A stretch of DNA of 64,000 bases from JAVVEG01 sp041689205 (GTDB taxonomy: Bacteria > Pseudomonadota > Gammaproteobacteria > Pseudomonadales > Pseudohongiellaceae): NCBI GenBank assembly GCA_041689205.1, contig JBDNGQ010000249.1, forward strand, positions 1 to 64,000, written 5' to 3'. A model generated the notes under the pieces. The model had not been told where the DNA came from, did no database searches, and saw only the letters and a program-made list of their open reading frames with translations. This document shows, piece by piece, positions 51,036 through 58,689 of the stretch; position 1 is the stretch's first letter; each line of letters opens with the position of its first letter. Position numbers and translations under genes: made by a program.

Positions 51036-51425
51036 TTACTGTTTTGCAAACGATTCGTTATTTCTGGCCGAGCCATCGGGATTAAATGAAGCGACGGTCA
51101 GCTGTGAGCCGCCCGGTCCAAAGGGCCAATTAGCAGCAATAAATCCGGTATAGCCACCACTGGTAACGATTCCCGCAGTAATCTTGAAGTTCTTTGCCAG
51201 CCCGATAGCCGTCCACTCACACGCCCCTTCCCCACTGGATTGCAGGCTGTAAAGCTCATCACCATATTTTGGTGACTTGCCGATGCTCTTTACCTCCAGG
51301 GTACAGGCCCCGCGGCCGTTGTCTCCAGCCGGTGAGGTGTAGATGCCTTCAATCATTGATTCTGCATGCGTCAGCGAAGCAAACAGAAGACCGGTGACCA
51401 GTGGCGCAAGATGTATGATTTTCAT
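51036..51425 (-). CDS. Small exported protein of unknown function
   Basis: This 129-residue protein has a signal peptide (MKIIHLAPLVTGLLFASLTHA). The mature part has two cysteines (GACTLEV and GEGACEW) that could form a disulfide, and a Gly-rich C-terminus. I do not recognise a family. GAGG ten bases before the ATG at 51425 decides the start, although the frame is open to 51557. It is convergent with the iron ATPase gene. Confidence 0.55.
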   Translation of the reverse strand: MKIIHLAPLVTGLLFASLTHAESMIEGIYTSPAGDNGRGACTLEVKSIGKSPKYGDELYSLQSSGEGACEWTAIGLAKNFKITAGIVTSGGYTGFIAANWPFGPGGSQLTVASFNPDGSARNNESFAKQ

Positions 51426-51613
51426 AACAATAAACCTCGTTGATGGTGGGCACCTCAGAAAGCGGCGCAGACGAGATTGATTGTATTCAGATGCGAAAAC
51501 CTTACTTTGATGCAGATCAAAGCCAAGTGTGCAGGAATCAAGGGTATCTGCTGACATTTCCAGTTCTGATGTCTGTTGGAAAAATGTCGAACTCAGCGCA
51601 ATTCGCGAATATG

Positions 51614-52333
51614 CTACTTGCCCGGTTCAATCAGAAAATTCTCCAGCCCTTCGCCAGTAAGTCTCTTAATCTGAGAAAACACAAACCAGATTGCCAGCAG
51701 CAGAATAATCATGCTCGGTATGGCGATCACCGGATAACTCAGCGCCGTCATCCTGCCCAGCTCTTCACTGAATTCAGTAGTCCCGGGCGGACTCACCAGG
51801 ATGATTTTTGCCAGCACATAATTAAGTACTGAAGAGACAAAGAACGAGCCGGCCACAATCAGTGAGGCCTGCGCCAGACGGCGCTCGAACAGAGCGGTTT
51901 TTCCTTCCTTAGCCAGCGCTTGATACAAAGCGTCAACCTTCACCAGCTGCGCGTTCAGGATCAGGGTCTTTACCAGCGGAAACCGGGTTTTCTGGGTGAT
52001 CAACACAGCAATGCCGATAGCAGCAGGGATCGCTGCTTCTTTTATAGCTATGTATTGCGGATCCAGCTGCAGCAGGCTGATACCGCCAGTCAGAAACACG
52101 CTGACCACGCCGAGTACTGAAAACGGATTGATTTTACCGGATTGGCGCAGATCCCAGAGACCATAAATAATCGGGAATGCAAGCGCAACCACGATGGCCA
52201 GAGAGGGGCCCAGGTTGTTTTCGCCACTGAGCTTACTCAGGATCAACACCGGGATCACAATATTAAAAGCCAGATTCCCCAGAAAGCCGCCAGCTGCCTG
52301 GGATTTTTTCTCTGTCGTAGTGCCTTGGTCCAT
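51614..52333 (-). CDS. VC0807-family integral membrane protein
   Basis: This 239-residue protein has about six membrane helices: FLGNLAFNIVIPVLILSKL, LAIVVALAFPIIYGLWDLR, VLGVVSVFLTGGISLLQL and others. The pattern NIVIPxLIL, YGLWDLR and TQKTRFPLVKTL is that of the VC0807 family. Its role is unknown. It stands alone upstream of the HexR-like gene. Confidence 0.75.
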   Translation of the reverse strand: MDQGTTTEKKSQAAGGFLGNLAFNIVIPVLILSKLSGENNLGPSLAIVVALAFPIIYGLWDLRQSGKINPFSVLGVVSVFLTGGISLLQLDPQYIAIKEAAIPAAIGIAVLITQKTRFPLVKTLILNAQLVKVDALYQALAKEGKTALFERRLAQASLIVAGSFFVSSVLNYVLAKIILVSPPGTTEFSEELGRMTALSYPVIAIPSMIILLLAIWFVFSQIKRLTGEGLENFLIEPGK

Positions 52334-52392
52334 AACTTCACAACCTTAAAATAATATAGCTGCGAGTATACGGCAATTATGTCGGCGTGGCC

Positions 52393-53244
52393 TTAGTTCT
52401 CCTGCCGGGTAGCCCGCAGGTTTCTTTTGATGGCAGTGATGTTCTTTTCGACCTGTGCTCCAAGCCTGATCGCAACACTGGTTGCCAGTATGTCTATCAG
52501 TGCCAGATGGATGATCCGTGAGGTCATCGGTGTATAGAGATCCGTATCCTCGGATGACACCGCATTTAACACTTCACGGCAGTGTTTCGCGAGGGGCGAG
52601 CGCAGACGGGTCAGTCCAATTGTGCGGGCGCCCTGGGCATCAGCGAGAGCTGCACTTTCGACTATTGCGGTGGTACGTCCGGTATAGCTGATAAACACAG
52701 CGGCATCTTCGGGCCCCAGCATGGAGCACATCATGCGCTGGTTGATGTAGTCGGTCTGAGCCACCACGGGGATGCCGAATCGGAAGAACTTATGCTGGGC
52801 ATCCAGTGCTACCGGCCCGGAGGCTCCCACGCCAAAAAAGTAGATGCTGCGGCTGCTGGCCAGAAGTTCTGTTGCCGACTCAATGGATTGCGGCGATATC
52901 GACTGCTGCATGCTGTGGACGCTGGTTTCTATCGAGGAAAGGATTTTATTGATGATAGTCCGGGTATCATCGGACGCATTCATGTGCTCAACATACAGTT
53001 GCCCGGCGCTGGAGATCTGCTGTGCCAGTTTCAGCTTAAAGTCCGTATAGCCGTCGCATTCAAGCTTGTGACAGAGGCGGCTGACGGTGGGTTCGCTGAC
53101 TTCGGCCAGGCGAGCCAGTTTTGCAATTGAGAAATGTATCACTGCTGAGGGCTGACTGGTGATGATGCCGGCAACCTTCTGCTCCGATTTACTGAGATTA
53201 GACTCAGCACCGCTTAGCTTTTCCAGCAATGTTGTTACGTTCAT
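52393..53244 (-). CDS. hexR: RpiR-family transcriptional regulator, HexR-like
   Basis: This 283-residue regulator has an N-terminal RpiR helix-turn-helix (NLSKSEQKVAGIITSQPSAV, then LAEVSEPTVSRLCHKLECDG) and a C-terminal SIS domain (FGVGASGPVALDAQHKFFRFG, quoted in part; FISYTGRTTAIVE). The motifs EDTDLYTPMTSR and HKFFRFGIPV are close to HexR, the repressor that senses 2-keto-3-deoxy-6-phosphogluconate in sugar catabolism. A perfect HexR-type box lies between it and the divergent sodium/sugar symporter, so it probably controls both. Confidence 0.85.
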   Translation of the reverse strand: MNVTTLLEKLSGAESNLSKSEQKVAGIITSQPSAVIHFSIAKLARLAEVSEPTVSRLCHKLECDGYTDFKLKLAQQISSAGQLYVEHMNASDDTRTIINKILSSIETSVHSMQQSISPQSIESATELLASSRSIYFFGVGASGPVALDAQHKFFRFGIPVVAQTDYINQRMMCSMLGPEDAAVFISYTGRTTAIVESAALADAQGARTIGLTRLRSPLAKHCREVLNAVSSEDTDLYTPMTSRIIHLALIDILATSVAIRLGAQVEKNITAIKRNLRATRQEN

Positions 53245-53265
53245 AAAACAGCTCTTTTTTAGATG

Positions 53266-53297
53266 TCTGTAATATTCTGAACAAGTTCAGAGAATAT
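53266..53297. promoter_or_regulatory. Inverted repeat in hexR promoter region
   Basis: AATATTCTGAAC and GTTCAGAGAATATT form an imperfect inverted repeat about 30 bases from the hexR start, next to the HexR-type box. It may be a second operator. Confidence 0.4.
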
Positions 53298-53298
53298 T

Positions 53299-53313
53299 TG
53301 TAATCTTATTACA
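53299..53313. promoter_or_regulatory. HexR-type operator box
   Basis: TGTAATCTTATTACA is a perfect inverted repeat (TGTAAT/ATTACA with three bases between) and matches the known HexR site pattern. It lies between hexR and the symporter gene, suggesting autoregulation and control of sugar uptake. Confidence 0.7.
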
Positions 53314-53456
53314 TAAATCAGGCAATGTCCGTTTACCCGCGACGTGCCCGGCACTGTTTATTAGGGGGAACCTGTCAGCCTCGAGTTCACTATTGCAACA
53401 GCTGATGATCCCAGTTTTTGCAGAATAAAGTGAGACAGGCCACCTTGTCGCAAAGT

Positions 53457-53472
53457 ACAAAGGTGGGAAGAC
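53457..53472 (+). promoter_or_regulatory. Shared upstream motif, copy 1
   Basis: ACAAAGGTGGGAAGAC differs at two of 16 positions from the sequence at 55198. Each lies roughly 90-130 bases ahead of a transport gene of the glycan locus. It could be a shared operator; the binding protein is unknown. Confidence 0.35.
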
Positions 53473-53559
53473 AGACGGTGTGGCTGATGCAATCATTGAA
53501 ACCCTGTCAGCCTGGCTGCTGGTGCAATTGAATACTAATAACTATAAAGAGAAAGCACT

Positions 53560-55125
53560 ATGTCCCTCTCGTCCCTCGATATTACGACGTTTGTCATCTA
53601 CTGCATCCTGTTGATCGGCATTGCCTGGTGGGTATCCCGGGAAAAGCCCGGCCACCAGAGAACCAGCGAAGATTATTTTCTGGCCGGTAAATCACTGCCT
53701 TGGTGGGCTATCGGCGCTTCGCTGATTGCCGCTAATATCTCCGCAGAGCAAATCATCGGTATGTCCGGCTCCGGTTTTGTGATCGGCCTTGCTATTGCCT
53801 CTTATGAATGGATGGCAGCCATTACGCTTTTAATTGTTGGTAAATTTTTCCTGCCAATCTTCCTGAAAAAAGGCATCTATACCATGCCTCAATTTCTGGA
53901 GCAGCGTTATGATCACCGGGTGCGCACGATCATGGCAATTTTCTGGCTGGGTGTTTATACCCTGGTCAATCTGACGGCGGTTCTGTATCTGGGCGCGCTG
54001 GCAATCAAGACTCTGACTGGTGTAGATATGATCTACGGCCTGTTCTTCCTTGCCATTTTCTCGATGAGTTACTCCATCTACGGTGGACTGAAGGCAATCG
54101 CCTTGACCGACATCATTCAGGTCGTGTTGCTGGTATTTGGCGGTTTGATGGTCAGCTATATAGCGCTGAACAAGATAGCCGAAGGCGATGGTGTGCTGCA
54201 GGGTTTATCCATACTGATGGCCGAGATGCCGGAGAAGTTTACGATGATCCTGGAGCCTTCGAGCCCTCATTATGCTGATCTGCCGGGCATATCGGTGCTG
54301 ATTGGCGGGATGTGGATAATGAACCTGTCCTACTGGGGCTTTAATCAGTACATCACCCAGCGCGCGCTGGCAGCTAAAAACCTGGCGGAAGCTCAGAAAG
54401 GTATTGCCTTCGCCGCCTACCTGAAATTGCTGATGCCAGTCATCGTGGTGTTACCAGGAATTGCTGCTGCGATGCTGGCGCCTGATCTGGAGCGCCCGGA
54501 CCAGGCCTATCCGGAGATGATGAAGCTGGTTCCTCAGGGTTTGCTGGGCATCAGTTTTGCGGCACTGGTTGCTGCCATTGCCTCCTCGCTTGGTTCCATG
54601 TCTAACAGCATCTCCACTATTTTTACCATGGATATCTATCGTCAGTTGATCAATCGAAATGCCAGTGAGAAACGAACCGTCTGGGTTGGTCGTCTGGCCG
54701 CCGTCACTGCAATGATCATCGCGATGATTGTTGCTGAACCACTGCTTGGCCAGCTGGATCAGGCCTTCCAGTACATTCAAGAGTTCACTGGTTTCTTTAC
54801 CCCGGGCATAGTCGCCATCTTCCTGTTGGGCTTTTTCTGGAAGAGGGCAACAGCCACCTCGGCACTGGCCGCAGCTATCTCCTCCGCAGTACTTTCGATA
54901 CTGTTTAAATTGTTCTGGCCGGAGCTGCCATTTATGGATCGAGTCGGAGTTGTGTTCCTGCTGTGCATCGCTATAGCCGTAATCATTACCTTGTTCAGTG
55001 GGAGCAAGGAACAGCCCAATGCGATACCTCTGGATGATATCGATTTCTCCACATCCGGCAGTTTTAATATGCTGGCCATCGGGGTCTGTCTGATTCTGAT
55101 CGCGCTCTATGCGACCTGGTGGTAG
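53560..55125 (+). CDS. Sodium/solute symporter (SSS/SGLT family)
   Basis: This 521-residue inner-membrane symporter resembles vSGLT-type sugar carriers. It has about fourteen helices and starts with FVIYCILLIGIAWWVSRE. SEDYFLAGKSLPWWAIGASL and ANISAEQIIGMSG mark the first core repeat with the sodium site. YGGLKAIALTDIIQ is the family motif. The end FNMLAIGVCLILIALYATWW is hydrophobic. Position between HexR-like control and glucan-degrading enzymes suggests it imports glucose or small glucans. Confidence 0.88.
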   Translation: MSLSSLDITTFVIYCILLIGIAWWVSREKPGHQRTSEDYFLAGKSLPWWAIGASLIAANISAEQIIGMSGSGFVIGLAIASYEWMAAITLLIVGKFFLPIFLKKGIYTMPQFLEQRYDHRVRTIMAIFWLGVYTLVNLTAVLYLGALAIKTLTGVDMIYGLFFLAIFSMSYSIYGGLKAIALTDIIQVVLLVFGGLMVSYIALNKIAEGDGVLQGLSILMAEMPEKFTMILEPSSPHYADLPGISVLIGGMWIMNLSYWGFNQYITQRALAAKNLAEAQKGIAFAAYLKLLMPVIVVLPGIAAAMLAPDLERPDQAYPEMMKLVPQGLLGISFAALVAAIASSLGSMSNSISTIFTMDIYRQLINRNASEKRTVWVGRLAAVTAMIIAMIVAEPLLGQLDQAFQYIQEFTGFFTPGIVAIFLLGFFWKRATATSALAAAISSAVLSILFKLFWPELPFMDRVGVVFLLCIAIAVIITLFSGSKEQPNAIPLDDIDFSTSGSFNMLAIGVCLILIALYATWW

Positions 55126-55197
55126 CGGCGATTTCGACTGTTTTATGTTTCCCGGTTTACGTTTATGAAAGTGATACCGCCCATGTTGCATCGCTTT

Positions 55198-55213
55198 GCA
55201 AAGGTGGGACGAC
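55198..55213 (+). promoter_or_regulatory. Shared upstream motif, copy 2
   Basis: GCAAAGGTGGGACGAC matches the motif at 53457 at 14 of 16 positions and lies about 120 bases ahead of the TonB receptor gene. Confidence 0.35.
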
Positions 55214-55330
55214 ACCATAAAAGCTCAGTGGAATTCTGTCCAGACGTGATAGAGGTAGACGCAACACACTTCCTTATTCGGGTGCGTGCTGACGTGCGAG
55301 AACAATAACGATAACAAGAGTAATCAAATC

Positions 55331-58300
55331 ATGAATAAAAATCCTGGCTTTATAAGTAAAATCATCGCTACAGCAATTGGGTCTCATGCGCTCGCTAATT
55401 CCAGTAGCCTGGCGACAGCACATAAAGTGGCTCATATTCCTTTGGTTAAAAATCGCCTGGCACTTGGCATAGCAGCCGCCATTGGGTTTAACGGAACATC
55501 TTTAGCCCAGGTGAACGAAGTAGAGGTAGAGCAGGAAGTAGTAATACAGGAGATAGTTGTTTTTGGCATCAGAAACAGCCTGCTTGATGCCATAGCGATA
55601 AAACGTAACTCAGTGGGTGTGATGGATGCTATTTCGGCAGAGGACTTCGGGAAATTTCCCGATGGTAATCTTGCGGAGTCTCTCGCCCGTGCTCCAGGTG
55701 TGGCAATAGACCGGAGCAATGTGGAAGGCCAGAAGATTGCAGTGCGAGGATTTGGACCAGAGTTCAATCTGGTGACACTTAACGGCCGGCAAATGCCTGC
55801 GGTGAAGGGACAATACGGTGGTGGTCGTTCATTCAATTTCGGGGATATAGCCTCTCCCGGCGTAGCTGCGCTGGAGATCTTTAAATCAGGTAACAATTCA
55901 TTGCCGTCCGGCGGCATCGGCTCAACCGTGAATATGGTGACCACTAAACCCCTGAACGTCGATGGTACCAAACGTTTCTTCGGTGTGAGCTACGTTGAAG
56001 ACACCACCAGTACAGCCAGCGATACCCCAATTGAGGCAGAAACACTTTTTTCCACCAACCAGGGGCGATGGGGATTTTCTATCTCAGGTGCTTACCACCA
56101 ACGAACGAACAGGGAAACAGGAACCCGGGAATCTAACTGGATCACGCCCGAGGTGCTTGCCCAAAGTGAAGGTTACCTGCGGGTAGACTCCTCCAATCCC
56201 GCGTTTGAAAACAATAACACCCGGGCTGACGGGTACACCTTTTACCAGGAGCCGTCCGCTTATCTGGTCAAAGATAATGACCGCACTAGAGCTAATCTCC
56301 AAACGACATTTCAGTTTCAGGCAACGGAAAATATCCTGGCGACCCTGGACTATACGTATTCAGGCGTTAAGTTTTCGTCTGAAGGCATGCTGTTCGGCTC
56401 ATGGTTAGGGGGCTGGGACACCCTGGAAGCAATTATTAATCAAAACGGTGTCTATACGGATGTGGCGGTCGGTAATCGATCTTATGACCACACCGCGACC
56501 TGGGCGGACCTGGAAAGTGAAAATAACTCCGCAGGCTTCAATATTGCCTGGGACGTAAGCGAGTCGCTGGTGCTGGAGTTCGACTATCACAAATCCATTG
56601 CCGAATTGAGCGGTAATATTTTTGATAATGAAGCCGGCTTTACGACTGATACCAAAACTACCATCAGATCGCTTAGCGGCGGGCAATCGGGAATTAATAC
56701 CTTCGCCTACGATACAACGTTCGGGCCTGAAAACATGATGGGTACCTCTTTGTTTCTTCGTGAAGGTTACCAGGAAAATGAGATCGAACAGTTCCAGATT
56801 GACGGAACCTGGACGAATCTGGATGGAGGGTTTATCACTTCGGTCAATTTTGGTATTTCATCCATGGACAACGCCTACACGAATCAGGAAATGGCGTCTT
56901 CATTCAGTTCAATGTCGCCCTCTGTAGCCAATTACGATGACTCTCTGTTTGTAAGAACACGGCTTGGCAGTGACTTCATGGACTCCTTCGATCCTGATCT
57001 TGCCACCAATTATTATTATCGTATTAACCCTAAGGCGGCCCTGGCGGCATTCTCGGCGAATAATAGCTCAATTACCGCCCCTCAGGATGGTAATCTTTGC
57101 TGCACAGCGGGAGGACTTGATACTAATGAGCGGGTAAACGAAAAACTGGAATCTGCTTACTTTCAGCTCAATATGAATACCGATGCTTTGGAGATGCCCC
57201 TTCGTATAACAGCCGGTTTTCGCTATGAGAAAGGTGAATCCGAATCGATCAGCTACTACCCTGCACCCACCACGATCCGATGGGATATGATCGCCGGTCT
57301 TATCGGCGTGGGCGGGGACTCTGTCGACACACCGAGAACTGGCGATAGCGGAGAGTTTCTGCCTAACATTGCCTTCGCACTTGATGTTACCGAGAATCAG
57401 GTCGTGCGGGCATCGTGGGGTAAATCCATGGCCAGACCGAGCCTGGGAGATTTGACTTCACAGCTCAGTATCGGGAACAGAGACTTCTTTAACCTGACCG
57501 CAGAAGGCGGCAATCCCGATCTTAATCCACTGCTTTCGGAAAACTTTGATCTGGCCTATGAAAATTACTATGCAGAGGGATCCTACTTAGGCATCAGTTA
57601 TTTTCATAAAGAGATCGAAGGTTTTATTGGCTCGAGAACAACAAATGATCAAGCTATAGATGGCCTGACCGATCCGTTTCGCAGCGCTATCGGTCAACAA
57701 GCGCAGGCCTGCGTGCAAAGCTGGGTTGATGCTGGCCGTCCTGGTCCAGGCTTCCCTGGTGAACCCGGTGCTACCGGGGACTGCGTTTCACAGCAGGCAC
57801 TTTGGGCACAACCCTGGATGAATGACCAACAGCACATGGGATGGGTGGCACTGGCCCTTGCACGGGGTACTAACCTTGCGGGCGGGTTTCCCTACGGCGT
57901 CTGCGATTTTGACGGCTGGTGGCGCTGTGAGCCAGGCTATATTGATGGCACTGCGTCGGACGCGGCCGCGCTGTTTGATATTACCAGACCTTACAACATG
58001 AACTCGGGCACTGTGAACGGCATCGAGCTGAACTGGCAGCACTTGTTTAGTGGGACACCGTTCGGAGTTCAATTTAACTTCACTAAGGTAAGCGGTGACG
58101 ATGTTGAGCCAAGGGAAGAAGTAGTTGGCGAGCAGTTCATTCTGCCCGGTCTCGGTGATTCCGGTAACTTCTCGGTTTTCTACGAGGATGAACGACACAC
58201 CGTGCGACTGGCGCTCAACTATCGCGGCGAAACTGCACAGGGCTTTGCCAACTATGAGCAGCCCGTTTTTGTTGCCGAACGTCAGCAATACGATATCTCC

Positions 58301-58456
58301 TATCAGTTCCGGTACTCTCCGACCGTGTCTTTTTTCGTGGATGCAATGAATGTGACTGATGAGGAAACAAGGTTGCATGTTCGTCATCCCGAAATGCTTT
58401 TCCTCTCACAGGATCACGGTCCGGTATTCAAATTAGGAATTAGGAGTAATTTTTAA
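55331..58456 (+). CDS. Large TonB-dependent receptor for glycan uptake
   Basis: This 1041-residue outer-membrane receptor is of the large carbohydrate type. It has an unusually long N-terminal region of about 65 residues before the mature start, and a TonB-box-like IQEIVVFGIRNSL. The plug has DFGKFPDGNLAESLARAPG and RGFGPEFNLVTLNGRQMP, and the barrel ends in KLGIRSNF. A collagen-like loop (GRPGPGFPGEPGATG) between two cysteines lies at about residues 803-822. I chose the ATG at 55331 with AAGAG ahead. It likely binds oligosaccharides released by the GH16 lipoprotein. Confidence 0.9.
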   Translation: MNKNPGFISKIIATAIGSHALANSSSLATAHKVAHIPLVKNRLALGIAAAIGFNGTSLAQVNEVEVEQEVVIQEIVVFGIRNSLLDAIAIKRNSVGVMDAISAEDFGKFPDGNLAESLARAPGVAIDRSNVEGQKIAVRGFGPEFNLVTLNGRQMPAVKGQYGGGRSFNFGDIASPGVAALEIFKSGNNSLPSGGIGSTVNMVTTKPLNVDGTKRFFGVSYVEDTTSTASDTPIEAETLFSTNQGRWGFSISGAYHQRTNRETGTRESNWITPEVLAQSEGYLRVDSSNPAFENNNTRADGYTFYQEPSAYLVKDNDRTRANLQTTFQFQATENILATLDYTYSGVKFSSEGMLFGSWLGGWDTLEAIINQNGVYTDVAVGNRSYDHTATWADLESENNSAGFNIAWDVSESLVLEFDYHKSIAELSGNIFDNEAGFTTDTKTTIRSLSGGQSGINTFAYDTTFGPENMMGTSLFLREGYQENEIEQFQIDGTWTNLDGGFITSVNFGISSMDNAYTNQEMASSFSSMSPSVANYDDSLFVRTRLGSDFMDSFDPDLATNYYYRINPKAALAAFSANNSSITAPQDGNLCCTAGGLDTNERVNEKLESAYFQLNMNTDALEMPLRITAGFRYEKGESESISYYPAPTTIRWDMIAGLIGVGGDSVDTPRTGDSGEFLPNIAFALDVTENQVVRASWGKSMARPSLGDLTSQLSIGNRDFFNLTAEGGNPDLNPLLSENFDLAYENYYAEGSYLGISYFHKEIEGFIGSRTTNDQAIDGLTDPFRSAIGQQAQACVQSWVDAGRPGPGFPGEPGATGDCVSQQALWAQPWMNDQQHMGWVALALARGTNLAGGFPYGVCDFDGWWRCEPGYIDGTASDAAALFDITRPYNMNSGTVNGIELNWQHLFSGTPFGVQFNFTKVSGDDVEPREEVVGEQFILPGLGDSGNFSVFYEDERHTVRLALNYRGETAQGFANYEQPVFVAERQQYDISYQFRYSPTVSFFVDAMNVTDEETRLHVRHPEMLFLSQDHGPVFKLGIRSNF

Positions 58457-58474
58457 AGTAAAAAACCAGCTTAA

Positions 58475-58512
58475 GTCGGTTCAACTTTCGGAATAAGTTA
58501 AGTTGAACCGAC
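58475..58512 (+). terminator. Perfect 13-bp hairpin after the TonB receptor gene
   Basis: GTCGGTTCAACTT (58475-58487) and AAGTTGAACCGAC (58500-58512) are exact inverted repeats with a 12-base loop. No T-run follows. It could end or dampen the receptor transcript ahead of the enzyme genes, or protect the 3' end. Confidence 0.55.
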
Positions 58513-58689
58513 CTGCCCCATGTGACCTCGTTCTTAAAGTGACGACAGCCGCTTCACGCTGCAGCCTTAACTTTCGGGCAGTGCTTTCCCTCTGCGGATA
58601 TGCATAAAGCTCCGACACACCCTTTTGCCCTTTTCAGGGTTCTGTTTATTGAAAACCCTGTTCATTGAAAATAAGAAGAGAGCAGCAGT

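Noticed and set aside
54451..55218. A 255-codon open frame on the minus strand with many Gln/Arg/His residues
   Set aside because: It mirrors the symporter gene; composition is that of an antisense shadow of a hydrophobic protein.
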